Positions 1 through 8,090 of a stretch of 64,000 nucleotides of DNA are shown here, one piece after another. The DNA is taken from positions 3,968,001 through 4,032,000 of the forward strand of contig NZ_CP027858.1 of NCBI RefSeq assembly GCF_005519465.1, in the 5' to 3' direction. Source of the stretch: Streptomyces clavuligerus. Lineage in GTDB: Bacteria; Actinomycetota; Actinomycetes; Streptomycetales; Streptomycetaceae. The notes beneath the pieces were generated by a model. The model saw only the letters and a program-made list of their open reading frames with translations, was not told the origin of the DNA and did not search any database. The position numbers were made by a program, and so were the translations under genes. The stretch's first letter is position 1. Each line of letters starts with the position of its first letter.

Positions 1-288
1 GCGCTGGGCGGCGGCGGATACGCCGTGGTCGACGTCGTCCCGCGGTCCTGGACGCATCTGGTGGCGATCGCCGCCCATAGCCCCCTTGATCCGGAGTCGA
101 TAATTCCGGAGGAGTGGCGGAACGAGGTGTACGCGCGGACCCGGCAGCCCGGCCCCTGGCGGATGACCGACGGACGGACTGCGGCCTGGCGGGACTGGGC
201 GCAGGGGTACGACCCCGCCGACGCCCTGGACCGCGCCGTTCTGGCGACCCGGAAGGCGGTGTTCCCGCTGCGGGGACTGCTGGTCTAG
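1..288 (+). CDS. AcuC-like histone-deacetylase-family protein, C-terminal end (5' truncated by window)
   Basis: The frame is open from base 1 and ends with TAG at 286-288, leaving about 95 codons of a gene that begins outside the window. The visible peptide starts with a glycine run followed by YAVVDVVPRSWTHL and ends in FPLRGLLV, which I recognise as the tail of Streptomyces acetoin-utilisation-type (AcuC) deacetylases. That family is zinc-dependent and fold-related to histone deacetylases; in bacilli AcuC acts on acetyl-CoA synthetase. The catalytic HD motifs lie upstream and cannot be checked here. The position upstream of bdtA and bS22 agrees with the gene order I recall for S. coelicolor. 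The family call rests on a short tail, so it is moderate. Confidence 0.7.
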   Translation, partial: ALGGGGYAVVDVVPRSWTHLVAIAAHSPLDPESIIPEEWRNEVYARTRQPGPWRMTDGRTAAWRDWAQGYDPADALDRAVLATRKAVFPLRGLLV

Positions 289-883
289 GACCTGGCCCGG
301 GACCCTCCGGCGCGGACGGCCGGGGTTCTACGGTGGACCGGCAGACGTTTTGTCGTCGGCAGGATGTCTCGTCCTCACACCCCCGCAGGGCCGATGTGTC
401 GACATACCGACCCGGTTCGGAGTACGTCTGTACCAGCTCGACTACGTACGGGGAGTCGCGATGGCGTGGGCACCCGGCGCACGGGCGATTCACGATGAAA
501 CCGGCGCACACGCCCATTCCACCCTTCCGCTGCGGAGGCCCCCTGAGGGCCCCGTCCCCCTCGGTGCCTGGCTCCACGGCCTGGTCACGAGGGGCTGTGC
601 CGGGTCTGCGGGGCAGGTCAGCCGGGTGGTGAGGGGATAGGCCCGGCAGTCGTCGACGGTCCCGCCCCGCCCGGGGTGAGGAGGAGAGGTGCGCCGTCGC
701 GATGGTCCCGCCCGATGACTCGGTGCGGTCCTGTTACTACCGACCGCTGACGCGCTATGTACTCAATCGAGCGTGTCTGTCACAGTAGGCGGCCGATGGC
801 TGCTCCTCTTCCCCACTCGTACCACCCGCCCCTAGTCTGGGGAGTGAGCGCACAGCGACGAAGAGTCACCGGAGGGGAAGCCG
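289..883. other. Intergenic region upstream of bdtA
   Basis: About 600 bp without a convincing gene. A frame at 350-640 is open but has many A/T third positions and no recognisable motif, so I leave it out. The part just before bdtA (843-870) contains AGTGA and, 18 bp later, TCACC. This fits the loose older BldD consensus of two inverted half-sites with variable spacing, and bdtA means BldD target. The more specific 15-bp BldD palindrome is not clearly present. Confidence 0.4.
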
Positions 884-916
884 GTGGGCGTCGTGTGCGG
901 AAGGTACAGGTGGGTC

Positions 917-1129
917 ATGGCTGCTGGCAGCGAGAGGCCTCTGAATGAGGTCAAGTTCCTTACCGTGGCGGAAGTCGCCTCGGTGATGAGGGTGTCGAAG
1001 ATGACGGTGTACCGGCTGGTGCACAGCGGTCATCTGCCGGCGATCCGGGTGGGGAGGTCCTTCCGGGTGCCGGAACAGGCGGTGCACGACTATCTCCGTG
1101 AGTCCTTTGTGGGGGTGGAATCCGCCTAG
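917..1129 (+). CDS. bdtA: BldC-type small helix-turn-helix regulator
   Basis: A 70-residue protein made almost entirely of one MerR-like/excisionase-type winged helix-turn-helix: FLTVAEVASVMRVSKMTVYRL followed by HLPAIRVGRSFRVPE. It closely resembles BldC, the small DNA-binding developmental regulator, and matches what I recall of S. coelicolor BdtA (SCO3328), named as a target of BldD. I place the start at ATG 917 by family length. A GTG at 884 behind a strong GGAGGGG (871-877) would give an 81-residue form, so the start is open. It stands between acuC and the bS22 gene on the same strand. Role: probably DNA binding during differentiation; its targets cannot be read from the sequence. Confidence 0.85.
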   Translation: MAAGSERPLNEVKFLTVAEVASVMRVSKMTVYRLVHSGHLPAIRVGRSFRVPEQAVHDYLRESFVGVESA

Positions 1130-1250
1130 CGGAGCCGGGCGGCTGCCCTCGGATTACGAACTCGATGCTCTGGCGGGTAGGCTGGACCGACGTAGGTCGT
1201 GTGGGCCCAGACGCCCCGCACCGAGTGAAGAGAAGTGAGCGAGGGTAGTC

Positions 1251-1349
1251 GTGGGCTCTGTTATCAAGAAGCGGCGTAAGCGGATGGCCAAGAAGAAGCA
1301 CCGCAAGCTGCTCAAGCGCACTCGCGTCCAGCGCCGTAACAAGAAGTAA
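1251..1349 (+). CDS. Small ribosomal subunit protein bS22 (AURKAIP1/COX24 domain)
   Basis: A 32-residue, extremely basic peptide starting [12 protein letters not shown] with [16 protein letters not shown] towards the end. This is the actinobacterial 30S protein bS22, first seen in mycobacterial ribosome structures and related to the mitochondrial AURKAIP1/COX24 domain. It sits near the decoding centre. The start is GTG at 1251. About half of the residues are Lys or Arg, no cysteines occur, and the protein is full length for its family. A perfect hairpin follows at once, so it is probably a short transcript of its own or the end of the bdtA transcript. It is short enough that automated gene finders often miss it. 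Confidence 0.9.
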   Translation: MGSVIKKRRKRMAKKKHRKLLKRTRVQRRNKK

Positions 1350-1367
1350 GACGGCGGCTGTACGTGA

Positions 1368-1404
1368 CCGTGGCCCTTCCACCGACCTGGTGGAAGGGCC
1401 ACGG
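1368..1404 (+). terminator. Hairpin terminator after bS22
   Basis: A perfect 16-bp stem (1368-1383 with 1389-1404, left arm CCGTGGCCCTTCCACC) closes a 5-nt loop 18 bp after the bS22 stop codon. There is no U-tract, as is usual in Streptomyces terminators. Confidence 0.8.
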
Positions 1405-1537
1405 CGCGTTCGGGGCCTTTCCATCCGGCCGAAAGAGCGGCCGGTGGTCGTCACACCGGACCGGTGAACCGCTACGGTGACGCTGGGGAGCGGTCTCCTC
1501 ACCTCATGGACGTTCGACCTCAGGGAAGGCGCTGATC

Positions 1538-2671
1538 TTGGGAAAGGTCGTGCTCGTCACCGGCGTTGCCCGGCAGCTCGGCGGCCGTCTCGTACGGCGC
1601 GTCCACCGGGACCCCGGGGTGGAACGGGTGATCGGGGTCGACGCGGAGGAACCGGCGCACCGTCTCGACGGCGCCGAGTTCATCCGTACCGACATCCGCC
1701 GCCCGACGATAGGCCGCATCCTCGCCGAGCACGCGGTCGACACCGTCGTCCATCTCGACGTCAGCGGGACCCCCCTGGGCACGGGAGGCCGGACGGCGGT
1801 CAAGGAGACCAACGTCATCGGCACCATGCAGCTCCTCGGGGCCTGCCAGAAGTCGCCCACGGTCCGCAGACTGGTCGTGAAGTCCAGTACGAGCGTCTAT
1901 GGCTCGGCCCCCCGCGACCCGGCGGTCTTCCTGGAGACCACCCTGCCGAAGTCGCTGCCGAGCGGTGGCTTCGCCAAGGACACGGTCGAGGTCGAGGGGT
2001 ATGTGCGGGGCTTCGCCCGGCGGCGGCCCGACGTGGCCGTGTGCGTGCTGCGGTTCGCGAACATCCTCGGGCCGTGCGCCGACTCGCCGCTGGCCGAGTA
2101 CTTCTCGCTGCCGGTGCTGCCGACGGTGTTCGGCTACGACCCCCGGCTCCAATTCGTCCACGAGGACGATGTCGTCGACGCCCTCCAGCTCGCGCTGAAC
2201 GAGCCCCGGCCGGGGACGCTCAACAGCGGCACCTTCAATGTGGCGGGCGACGGGGTGCTGCTGCTGTCGCAGTGCTCGCGGCGGCTCGGCCGGCCCACGG
2301 TGCCGGTACTGCTGCCCGCGGTCACCTGGGTCGGGACCGCGCTGAGGACGGTCGGGGTCACGGACTTCTCCCCCGAACAGATCCGGCTGCTGACCCATGG
2401 CCGGGTGGTGAGCACCGCGCAGATGCGGGAGGCACTGGGGTTTGACCCGAAGTTCAGCACCGCCGAGACCTTCGCGGACTTCGCCCGCAGCCGGGGGCCG
2501 GGGCTGCTGCCCCCGCAGTCCGTGGCACGCGCCGTGGACCGGGTCGGGGAGCGGCTGAGGTCCCTCGGGAGCGCCCGGGGCGGCCGCCGGGGGAGCGCAC
2601 GGACGCAGCAGCGGGGGGACGGCCGGGCGGCGGACGCCGCCGCCCGGAGCGACGCCGGACAAGGAGCGTAG
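1538..2671 (+). CDS. NAD-dependent epimerase/dehydratase family protein
   Basis: A 377-residue extended short-chain dehydrogenase. The Rossmann start VLVTGVARQLGG replaces the usual GxxGxxG with a looser version, NVIGTMQLL marks the middle of the fold, and SSTSVYG carries the tyrosine-side active region. The last ~50 residues are Gly/Arg/Ala-rich and probably disordered. The start is TTG 1538 with an AGGGAAGG Shine-Dalgarno 8 bp before. It ends 6 bp ahead of the acyltransferase gene, so the two are surely co-transcribed. The pair lies beside rsbN-bldN as in other Streptomyces. The substrate is unknown; sugar-nucleotide or lipid-linked sugar chemistry would be typical. Confidence 0.75.
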   Translation: MGKVVLVTGVARQLGGRLVRRVHRDPGVERVIGVDAEEPAHRLDGAEFIRTDIRRPTIGRILAEHAVDTVVHLDVSGTPLGTGGRTAVKETNVIGTMQLLGACQKSPTVRRLVVKSSTSVYGSAPRDPAVFLETTLPKSLPSGGFAKDTVEVEGYVRGFARRRPDVAVCVLRFANILGPCADSPLAEYFSLPVLPTVFGYDPRLQFVHEDDVVDALQLALNEPRPGTLNSGTFNVAGDGVLLLSQCSRRLGRPTVPVLLPAVTWVGTALRTVGVTDFSPEQIRLLTHGRVVSTAQMREALGFDPKFSTAETFADFARSRGPGLLPPQSVARAVDRVGERLRSLGSARGGRRGSARTQQRGDGRAADAAARSDAGQGA

Positions 2672-2677
2672 GCAACG

Positions 2678-3901
2678 ATGGCGGACGCCAAGGTCATTCC
2701 GTTCGACGACGACCGCGCCCGGGGCGGGGGCACGGGCGCCGCCGCCGAGGGCTCCGGTGGCGCGGGCACCGGCTCCGGCGGAGGCACCGGGGGCGGTCGG
2801 CGGGGCGGTGCCTCCCGGGTCGTACGGCAGAAGACAGCCGCCCCGAAGCCGAAGAAGGCCGCCCGGGACTCCGCCGTGCGCAGGTCCGCCCGTGGTGAGG
2901 GCGGGGCCGGGACGACGGGGCGCGGGGCCGGTGCGCGGCAGCAGTCGGCGGCCCGGAAGGCGGTACGCCCGGTACCCGAGGCCCGCAGGGAACAGCAGAC
3001 GTCCGGCTCCTCGGCCTCCGCACCCCGCAGCCCCCGCCGTCCGGAGTCCGGAGGCGACGGTGGCGGTCTCGACCGGCGGCTCGCGGAAGGGCTGGCCTTT
3101 CTGCGCCGCCGGATCACCGGTGAGTACGAGGTCGATGAGTTCGGCTACGACGAAGAGCTGACCGACCAGGTACTGATGACGGTGCTCCGGCCCCTCTATG
3201 AGAAGTACTTCCGGGTGGAGGTGAAGGGCATCGAGAACATCCCGTCCGAGGGCGGGGCGCTCGTGGTGGCCAATCACTCCGGGACGCTTCCGCTGGACGG
3301 GCTGATGATGCAGGTCGCCGTGCACGACCGGCATCCGGCGGGGCGGCATCTGCGGCTGCTCGCGGCGGACCTGGTCTTCGTCCTGCCCGTGGTCAACGAA
3401 CTGGCCCGGAAGGCGGGGCACACGCTCGCCTGCGCGGACGACGCCGAGCGGCTGCTGCGGCGGGGCGAGGTCGTCGGGGTGATGCCGGAGGGCTTCAAGG
3501 GGATCGGCAAGCCCTTCGGCGACCGCTACCGGCTCCAGCGGTTCGGCCGGGGCGGCTTCGTCTCGACGGCGCTGCGGGCGGGGGTGCCGATCGTGCCGTG
3601 CTCGATCGTCGGCGCGGAGGAGATCTACCCCATGATCGGGAACTCGAAGACGCTGGCCCGGCTGCTGGGGCTGCCGTACTTCCCGATCACGCCGACCTTC
3701 CCCTGGCTGGGGCCGATGGGGGCGGTGCCGCTGCCCACCAAGTGGACCATCCAGTTCGGGGAGCCGATCGAGACCGGGGGCCATCCGCCGGAGGCGGCGG
3801 AGGACCCCATGTTGATGTTCAATCTGACGGACCAGGTGCGGGAGCAGATCCAGCACACCCTGTACAAGCTGCTGGTGCAGCGCAGATCGGTCTTCTTCTG
3901 A
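2678..3901 (+). CDS. Lysophospholipid acyltransferase (PlsC family)
   Basis: A 407-residue protein. Residues ~1-130 are a Gly/Ala/Arg/Ser-rich tail without fold, and residues ~150-390 form a PlsC-type acyltransferase domain. The catalytic HX4D motif is in ANHSGTLPLDG, and the acyl-acceptor motif is VMPEGFKGIGKPF. The family transfers fatty acyl groups to lysophosphatidic acid or related glycerolipids at the membrane. It follows the epimerase by 6 bp with no promoter between. A long perfect hairpin ends the transcript and separates it from the converging rsbN gene. The long disordered N-terminus is unusual for PlsC enzymes. Confidence 0.82.
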   Translation: MADAKVIPFDDDRARGGGTGAAAEGSGGAGTGSGGGTGGGRRGGASRVVRQKTAAPKPKKAARDSAVRRSARGEGGAGTTGRGAGARQQSAARKAVRPVPEARREQQTSGSSASAPRSPRRPESGGDGGGLDRRLAEGLAFLRRRITGEYEVDEFGYDEELTDQVLMTVLRPLYEKYFRVEVKGIENIPSEGGALVVANHSGTLPLDGLMMQVAVHDRHPAGRHLRLLAADLVFVLPVVNELARKAGHTLACADDAERLLRRGEVVGVMPEGFKGIGKPFGDRYRLQRFGRGGFVSTALRAGVPIVPCSIVGAEEIYPMIGNSKTLARLLGLPYFPITPTFPWLGPMGAVPLPTKWTIQFGEPIETGGHPPEAAEDPMLMFNLTDQVREQIQHTLYKLLVQRRSVFF

Positions 3902-3959
3902 TCTCTGACGCCCAAGCGCACGAAGCGGGGCAGATGTACGGGGCCGGGCAGATGCACGG

Positions 3960-3999
3960 AGCGGGGGTGGTCCCGGAATGTTCCGGGACCACCCCCGCT
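3960..3999. terminator. Bidirectional terminator between plsC-like gene and rsbN
   Basis: A perfect stem of at least 18 bp (3961-3978 with 3981-3998; arm start GCGGGGGTGGTCCCGGAA) has only two bases in the loop. It lies between two converging genes and serves both strands. Confidence 0.85.
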
Positions 4000-4009
4000 T
4001 TCTGGTGGG

Positions 4010-5209
4010 TCAGGGTTGGTCCTCGCCGGTGATGTCGATCCCGAGGATGCCGTCGAGCAGCGGCGGAATGCTGACATCGGGGGACGCCGGGTCGGGCTGC
4101 GGAGCCGAGGGCGGCGTGGGGGTGTCCGGCGACGGAGGGGCGAGCAGCCCCTCCGTCGGGAGCAGCCCACCGCTCTCGGGGACCGGGGCCCCCGAGGGTC
4201 TCGGCTCCTTGGTGGTCTGCTTGCCCGAGGGTGTCCCGGGGGCCTTGGGGGACGCGGGGATCGTCCGCTCGCCCGGGGTGGCCGCCCCGCCGCTCTGCCG
4301 GGAGGTGGAACCGGTGCTTCCGCCGGGCGCGCGGCGCTCTGCGGGCAGCTCCGGCAGCAGCGACTTGAGTGGCTGGACCTCTTGCTCTATGGCGTCGAAG
4401 ACCTCGCTCACCCCGTTGCTCACGTCCTGGAGCTGGACGGGGAGCCGGTCGCGGAGACCGTTCCACGTCTCGCGGTGGGAGCGGGAGAACGTGTTGAGCT
4501 TCTGGATGGGGCCGAGTGAGCCGTCCCGCTCGTAGGCGGCGTGCAGCAGCCGGTGGCCCTCGCTGACGTCGTGGCGCATGCCGTTGAGCGCGCGGCGGAC
4601 CTCGCCGAGGGACTCGTGGTCCAGATCGCCCGCCCGTCCGCGTTCCATGAGGCGACGGGCCTCGCTGAGCCGGGTGGAGGCATGGTCCAGATACAGCTCA
4701 CCGCGGTCGGAGTCACCGTCGGCCATGCCGAGACGGATGTCCTCCATTCCGCGTTTGAGCCCGTAGAGGGTGTCACCGGGGAGGGCGTCGGAGCTGGCGG
4801 CGGCCACCCCGCTGAAGGCCCCCGCCGCGACCCCCACGGTGATGCTGCCGGCCGCGAGCCCCTTCTGCCAGCGGGTGCGGGGGCGGAGTTTCCGGAACGG
4901 GGAGGCCCGATGGGCGCCGCGGCCGGACTTCCGCTGCTCGGGCACCCTGGGGCCCGTGGAATCGCTCCCTCGCGCCGTGCCCTCCTGGAGCATGGCCTCC
5001 ATGGCTGCCACGAGCTGGGCGCGCTGCACCACCTTGACCTCGGGGTCCAGCTCCGGCACCGGCAGTTCGCCGAGGCGGGACGTCAGAGCCAACATCCGTC
5101 CGCGCTCGGTCGGTTCGACCGGGTTCTCCGCCGGCTCTCCGGACGCCTGCTCTTCCAGGGCCTGGGCGAAGGCGTTCGCCCGCCGGTGCGCCGATACGTT
5201 CGCGATCAC
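4010..5209 (-). CDS. rsbN: Transmembrane anti-sigma factor of BldN
   Basis: A 399-residue membrane protein. The N-terminal ~130 residues (MIANVSAHRRANAFAQALEE onward) are the cytoplasmic sigma-binding part. One membrane segment, roughly GLAAGSITVGVAAGAFSGVA, lies near residues 140-160. After it comes a helical DUF5667-type extracytoplasmic domain and a Pro/Ser-rich tail. In S. venezuelae and S. coelicolor RsbN holds sigma BldN inactive at the membrane and its gene is itself a BldN target. I start at GTG 5209 because GAGGAGG stands 8 bp before it; the GTG nine bases further up overlaps that ribosome site. It lies downstream of bldN on the same strand with 320 bp between, enough for its own promoter. 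Confidence 0.88.
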   Translation of the reverse strand: MIANVSAHRRANAFAQALEEQASGEPAENPVEPTERGRMLALTSRLGELPVPELDPEVKVVQRAQLVAAMEAMLQEGTARGSDSTGPRVPEQRKSGRGAHRASPFRKLRPRTRWQKGLAAGSITVGVAAGAFSGVAAASSDALPGDTLYGLKRGMEDIRLGMADGDSDRGELYLDHASTRLSEARRLMERGRAGDLDHESLGEVRRALNGMRHDVSEGHRLLHAAYERDGSLGPIQKLNTFSRSHRETWNGLRDRLPVQLQDVSNGVSEVFDAIEQEVQPLKSLLPELPAERRAPGGSTGSTSRQSGGAATPGERTIPASPKAPGTPSGKQTTKEPRPSGAPVPESGGLLPTEGLLAPPSPDTPTPPSAPQPDPASPDVSIPPLLDGILGIDITGEDQP

Positions 5210-5339
5210 TGGCGGCACCTCCTCTCGTCATGACGGTCGACTCCCCTGAGTGTCTGGATGGTTGCACGCCTTGAGCACATCCACACGTTCGATCGAATGG
5301 CTGTGGGCAGGGCGTGACCACAGGGAGCCTGCATCCCGG

Positions 5340-5368
5340 ACAACGAGTGTCGCGGCACATGGGTTACG
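5340..5368 (-). promoter_or_regulatory. Candidate ECF (sigma-BldN type) promoter for rsbN
   Basis: Read on the minus strand, CGTAAC (5368-5363) is followed after 17 bp by CGTTGT (5345-5340). This has the form of an ECF promoter and resembles the BldN-type promoter elements I recall. It lies about 130 bp before the rsbN start, where a BldN-dependent promoter is expected. The assignment is by resemblance only. Confidence 0.5.
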
Positions 5369-5529
5369 CGCGAAGGATGATCGGACCAGTGCGTCATCGA
5401 GGCGTCACCGATAGTGGGTTGAGGTCGGGGGACGGGGTGGTGCGGTCGAGCGGGTAGGAATGGATACGGCCAGGCATGGACGGATACAGGCGGGTATATA
5501 AAGGTACGGAGTTGTACAGGCGGATATCG

Positions 5530-6381
5530 TCAACGGGCGTCGTCGGGGAGGAGCCGGGCCAGGGTGCGCACGGCCCGGTACTGGAGGGTCTTGATCGCAC
5601 CTTCGTTCTTCCCCATCGCCCGGGCGGTCTCGGCGACCGACAGACCCTGGAGGAAGCGCAGGGTCACACACTCCTGCTGCTGTGGATTGAGCTTGCGCAC
5701 CGCCTCCAGCAGGGCGGCGTTGGACAGCGACTCCAGGACGGAGTCCTCCGGGCTGCGCTCGACCTCGTTGGCGTCGAGCATCTCGCCGGTGGTGACCTCC
5801 AGCCGGAAGCGGCTCGACTTGAAGTGGTCGGCAACCAGGTTGCGGGCGATCGTCACCAGCCAGGCGCCGAAGTCGCGGCCCTGCCAGGTGAAGGTGGAGA
5901 TGCGGCGCAGGGCGCGCAGGAACGTCTCACTGGTGAGATCCTCCGCCGTCGCCTTCCCGCCGACGCGGTAGTAGATGTAGCGGTAGACGGTGTCGCTGTA
6001 CTGGTCGTACAGGCGCCCAAAGGCTTCGGCCTCACCGGCCTGGGCACGTTCGACGAGTTCCATCATGCGGGCGCTGTCGCTGTCGGCGCTGGGGCGGCGG
6101 GCGGTGGTCGAGGCGCTGTGGCTGCCCCGTCCGCTCCGTCTCGCGACCCCGCGTCCGCCGCCCGGACGCCGCCCTTCGACGACGGCGCTGCGCGCCGGGC
6201 TCTCCTTGAATCCGTCGGCCAGGGCATAGCAGATGGTGGTGGGGGGACCACCGGTGGCGAGGCGGGGCAGAGCGAGGGCGGAGACGAAGTGCGCGGCGGG
6301 GACGCAGCCGCGCAAGTGGTCGAGGACCGCCGCGCGGAGCGTAGCCAGGCCCGAGGCGTCAACCCCGACGTGTGGGTACAC
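5530..6381 (-). CDS. bldN: ECF sigma factor BldN, made as a proprotein
   Basis: A 283-residue sigma factor. Residues ~105-283 are nearly identical to what I recall of S. coelicolor BldN: region 2 contains FGRLYDQYSDTVYRYIYYRV and TSETFLRALRRI, and region 4 contains LNPQQQECVTLRFLQGLSV and the recognition helix NEGAIKTLQYRAVR. Residues 1-~105 are the extension known in BldN to be removed proteolytically. Its start, MYPHVGVDASGLATLR, is conserved, while its later part is Gly/Arg/Ser-rich and looks variable. BldN directs chaplin, rodlin and bldM expression for aerial growth. The start is GTG 6381 with GGGAG before it. Clustering with rsbN supports the identification. Confidence 0.95.
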   Translation of the reverse strand: MYPHVGVDASGLATLRAAVLDHLRGCVPAAHFVSALALPRLATGGPPTTICYALADGFKESPARSAVVEGRRPGGGRGVARRSGRGSHSASTTARRPSADSDSARMMELVERAQAGEAEAFGRLYDQYSDTVYRYIYYRVGGKATAEDLTSETFLRALRRISTFTWQGRDFGAWLVTIARNLVADHFKSSRFRLEVTTGEMLDANEVERSPEDSVLESLSNAALLEAVRKLNPQQQECVTLRFLQGLSVAETARAMGKNEGAIKTLQYRAVRTLARLLPDDAR

Positions 6382-6636
6382 GGGACTCCCAGAGGCAGAG
6401 CTTCCATCACGAGCAGTGCGGGGCTGATCACCCGTCGTGGCGACCGAGAGGCCCGCGTATGCGTCTGAGGAGAATAACGCTTCGTAAAGGCAGTGCTACG
6501 CCCAGTTGCTCAAATCATCGTTTCCGTCGCTTCCGTGCCACATTAGTGACTGGTTTAGTAACTAATTGTGAACGAATGCTGATCGAATTTGATCGATTTC
6601 CGACTCTTCGGAGTGAACGAGCGGGCGCGCGCCGGG
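6382..6636 (-). promoter_or_regulatory. bldN upstream regulatory region (locally AT-rich)
   Basis: The gap between the HAD gene and bldN is unusually AT-rich at about 6480-6600. It contains the direct repeat TTAGTGACT / TTAGTAACT (6543-6551 and 6555-6563, 12 bp apart, about one helix turn) and GATCGAATTTGATCGAT near 6581. bldN is known to be under developmental control, including BldD, so these are candidate protein sites. I cannot name the binder. Confidence 0.45.
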
Positions 6637-7644
6637 TCAGCGGCGACGGCGGTGGATGGCGACGGCGGCGGCCGTGCCACCTGCCAGCGCCCCCACTCCG
6701 GCAGCCGCGGGGATGCCCACCTTGGCGGCCTTGCGGCCGGTCCGGTAGTCGCGCAGCCGCCAGTCGTGCTCGCGTGCGTGCCTGCGCAGTTTGGTGTCCG
6801 GGTTGATCGCGTAGGGGTGCCCGACGAGCGACAGCATCGGAATGTCGTTGTGCGAGTCGCTGTACGCGGCGCAGCGGCCCAGTTCGAGCCCCTCGGCCGC
6901 GGCGAGCGCCCGTACCGCCTCGGCCTTCGCCGGGCCGTGCAGCGGCTCGCCCACCAGTCTGCCGGTGTAGACGCCGTCGACCGACTCGGCGACGGTTCCG
7001 AGCGCCCCGGTCAGCCCCAGCCTGCGGGCGATGATCGTGGCGGTCTCCACCGGGGCGGCGGTCACCAGCCACACCTTCTGGCCCGCGTCGAGGTGTGCCT
7101 GGGCGAGGGCGCGGGTGCCCGGCCAGATCCGGTCCGCCATGTACTCGTCGTAGATCTCCTCGCCGATGCTCATCAGCTCGGAGACCCGGTGGCCCTTGAC
7201 GATGGAGAGCGCGGACTCCCGTACGTCCTGCATATGGTCGGGGTCCTCGACGCCCGCCAGCCGGAACCAGGTCTGCTGCCAGGCGAACCGGGCCAGCTCG
7301 CGCCGCTGGAAGAACTGCCGTTTGTACAGACCGCGGCCGAAGTGGAAGAGCGCGGCGCCCTGCATCACGGTGTTGTCGAGGTCGAAGAAGGCGGCGGCCC
7401 GCTCGTCCCCCTCCACGGGGAACGGGGCCTCCGCGTCGTCTGCGGCCTCCGCGGCGAGTGCGGCGTCCGCGGGGAACGCGGCTCCGTCCTGCCCGTCCGG
7501 ACCGGTGCCGACGCCGGTCGCGGGGGCCTCCGCCGCGAACTGCCGCGAGGTCTTGCGCGCCGCTTCGGCGGCGGCCTCGCCTGCGAGAACGCTCCGGGCG
7601 GTGGCGGAGCGTCTACGGGGGGTGAGCCATCCCAGTGCGGCCAT
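6637..7644 (-). CDS. HAD-superfamily phosphatase (subfamily IB) with C-terminal hydrophobic tail
   Basis: A 335-residue protein. The nucleophile motif AAFFDLDNTVMQG lies near residue 85, WLVTAAP forms motif II, and YSDSHNDIPML is the acidic motif near residue 265. The last ~25 residues (GIPAAAGVGALAGGTAAAVA then RRRR) look like one membrane anchor. The family includes phosphoserine phosphatase and phospholipid-type phosphatases. Here the substrate is unknown. The start is ATG 7644; upstream in-frame codons lack family sequence. No strong ribosome site precedes it, so a leaderless or weakly translated start is possible. It is on the bldN strand 255 bp upstream, so bldN may receive some read-through. 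Confidence 0.8.
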   Translation of the reverse strand: MAALGWLTPRRRSATARSVLAGEAAAEAARKTSRQFAAEAPATGVGTGPDGQDGAAFPADAALAAEAADDAEAPFPVEGDERAAAFFDLDNTVMQGAALFHFGRGLYKRQFFQRRELARFAWQQTWFRLAGVEDPDHMQDVRESALSIVKGHRVSELMSIGEEIYDEYMADRIWPGTRALAQAHLDAGQKVWLVTAAPVETATIIARRLGLTGALGTVAESVDGVYTGRLVGEPLHGPAKAEAVRALAAAEGLELGRCAAYSDSHNDIPMLSLVGHPYAINPDTKLRRHAREHDWRLRDYRTGRKAAKVGIPAAAGVGALAGGTAAAVAIHRRRR

Positions 7645-7814
7645 GGGGCGAGCATAGCCAGTCTGTTCGGAACTTCCCGATCCGCCGGGGCACGGTGGGG
7701 TGAACTCCTGGCGTTCCGGTTCCGTGTACCAGTGAGGGGAGCTCCGTCCTCCGGCGCCCCCGCTCACCGGACCCGGCCCCTCCGCGGGGCGGGCGCGGGC
7801 GGAGAATGGGAAGC

Positions 7815-8090
7815 ATGAGTCCTCTGTTCCGGCGTAGGAAGAAGAAGCCCGGCGACCGTACGGTCACGCTGATCGGCAAGCCGGGGTGCCATCTGTGCGA
7901 CGACGCCCGGACCGTGGTCGCGGAGGTCTGCGCACAGACCGGGGCGGCCTGGGAGGAGCGGGACATCACCCAGGACGAGGAGCTGCACCGGGCGTACTGG
8001 GAGCAGATCCCGGTGGTGCTCGTCGACGGTGAGCAGCACACGTTCTGGCGAGTGGACCCGGGGCGGCTGCGCCGCGAGCTGGAGGGCTGA
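7815..8090 (+). CDS. Glutaredoxin-like (DUF836-type) redox protein
   Basis: A 91-residue protein with a thioredoxin-fold CxxC in GKPGCHLCDDARTVV near residue 25 and the cis-Pro region in WEQIPVVLVDGE. It ends in RRELEG, as the small glutaredoxin-like family does. Such proteins carry out thiol-disulfide exchange, but the natural partner is not known. ATG 7815 and an in-frame ATG at 7806 are both possible. It is divergent from the HAD phosphatase and lies about 370 bp ahead of rex, the NADH/NAD+ sensor, so a redox theme is plausible for this corner of the window. Confidence 0.78.
   Translation: MSPLFRRRKKKPGDRTVTLIGKPGCHLCDDARTVVAEVCAQTGAAWEERDITQDEELHRAYWEQIPVVLVDGEQHTFWRVDPGRLRRELEG

Noticed and set aside
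350..640. 96-codon frame between acuC and bdtA
   Set aside because: Third-position GC is too low for a Streptomyces gene, no ribosome site and no recognisable sequence.
843..870. BldD site upstream of bdtA
   Set aside because: Only the loose AGTGA..TCACC form is met; the tighter 15-bp palindrome is not. Kept only as a remark.
1520..3856. Very long open frame on the minus strand across the epimerase and acyltransferase genes
   Set aside because: It is antisense to two genes with clear motifs; long antisense frames are normal at this GC content. No family motif and Arg/Pro-rich composition.
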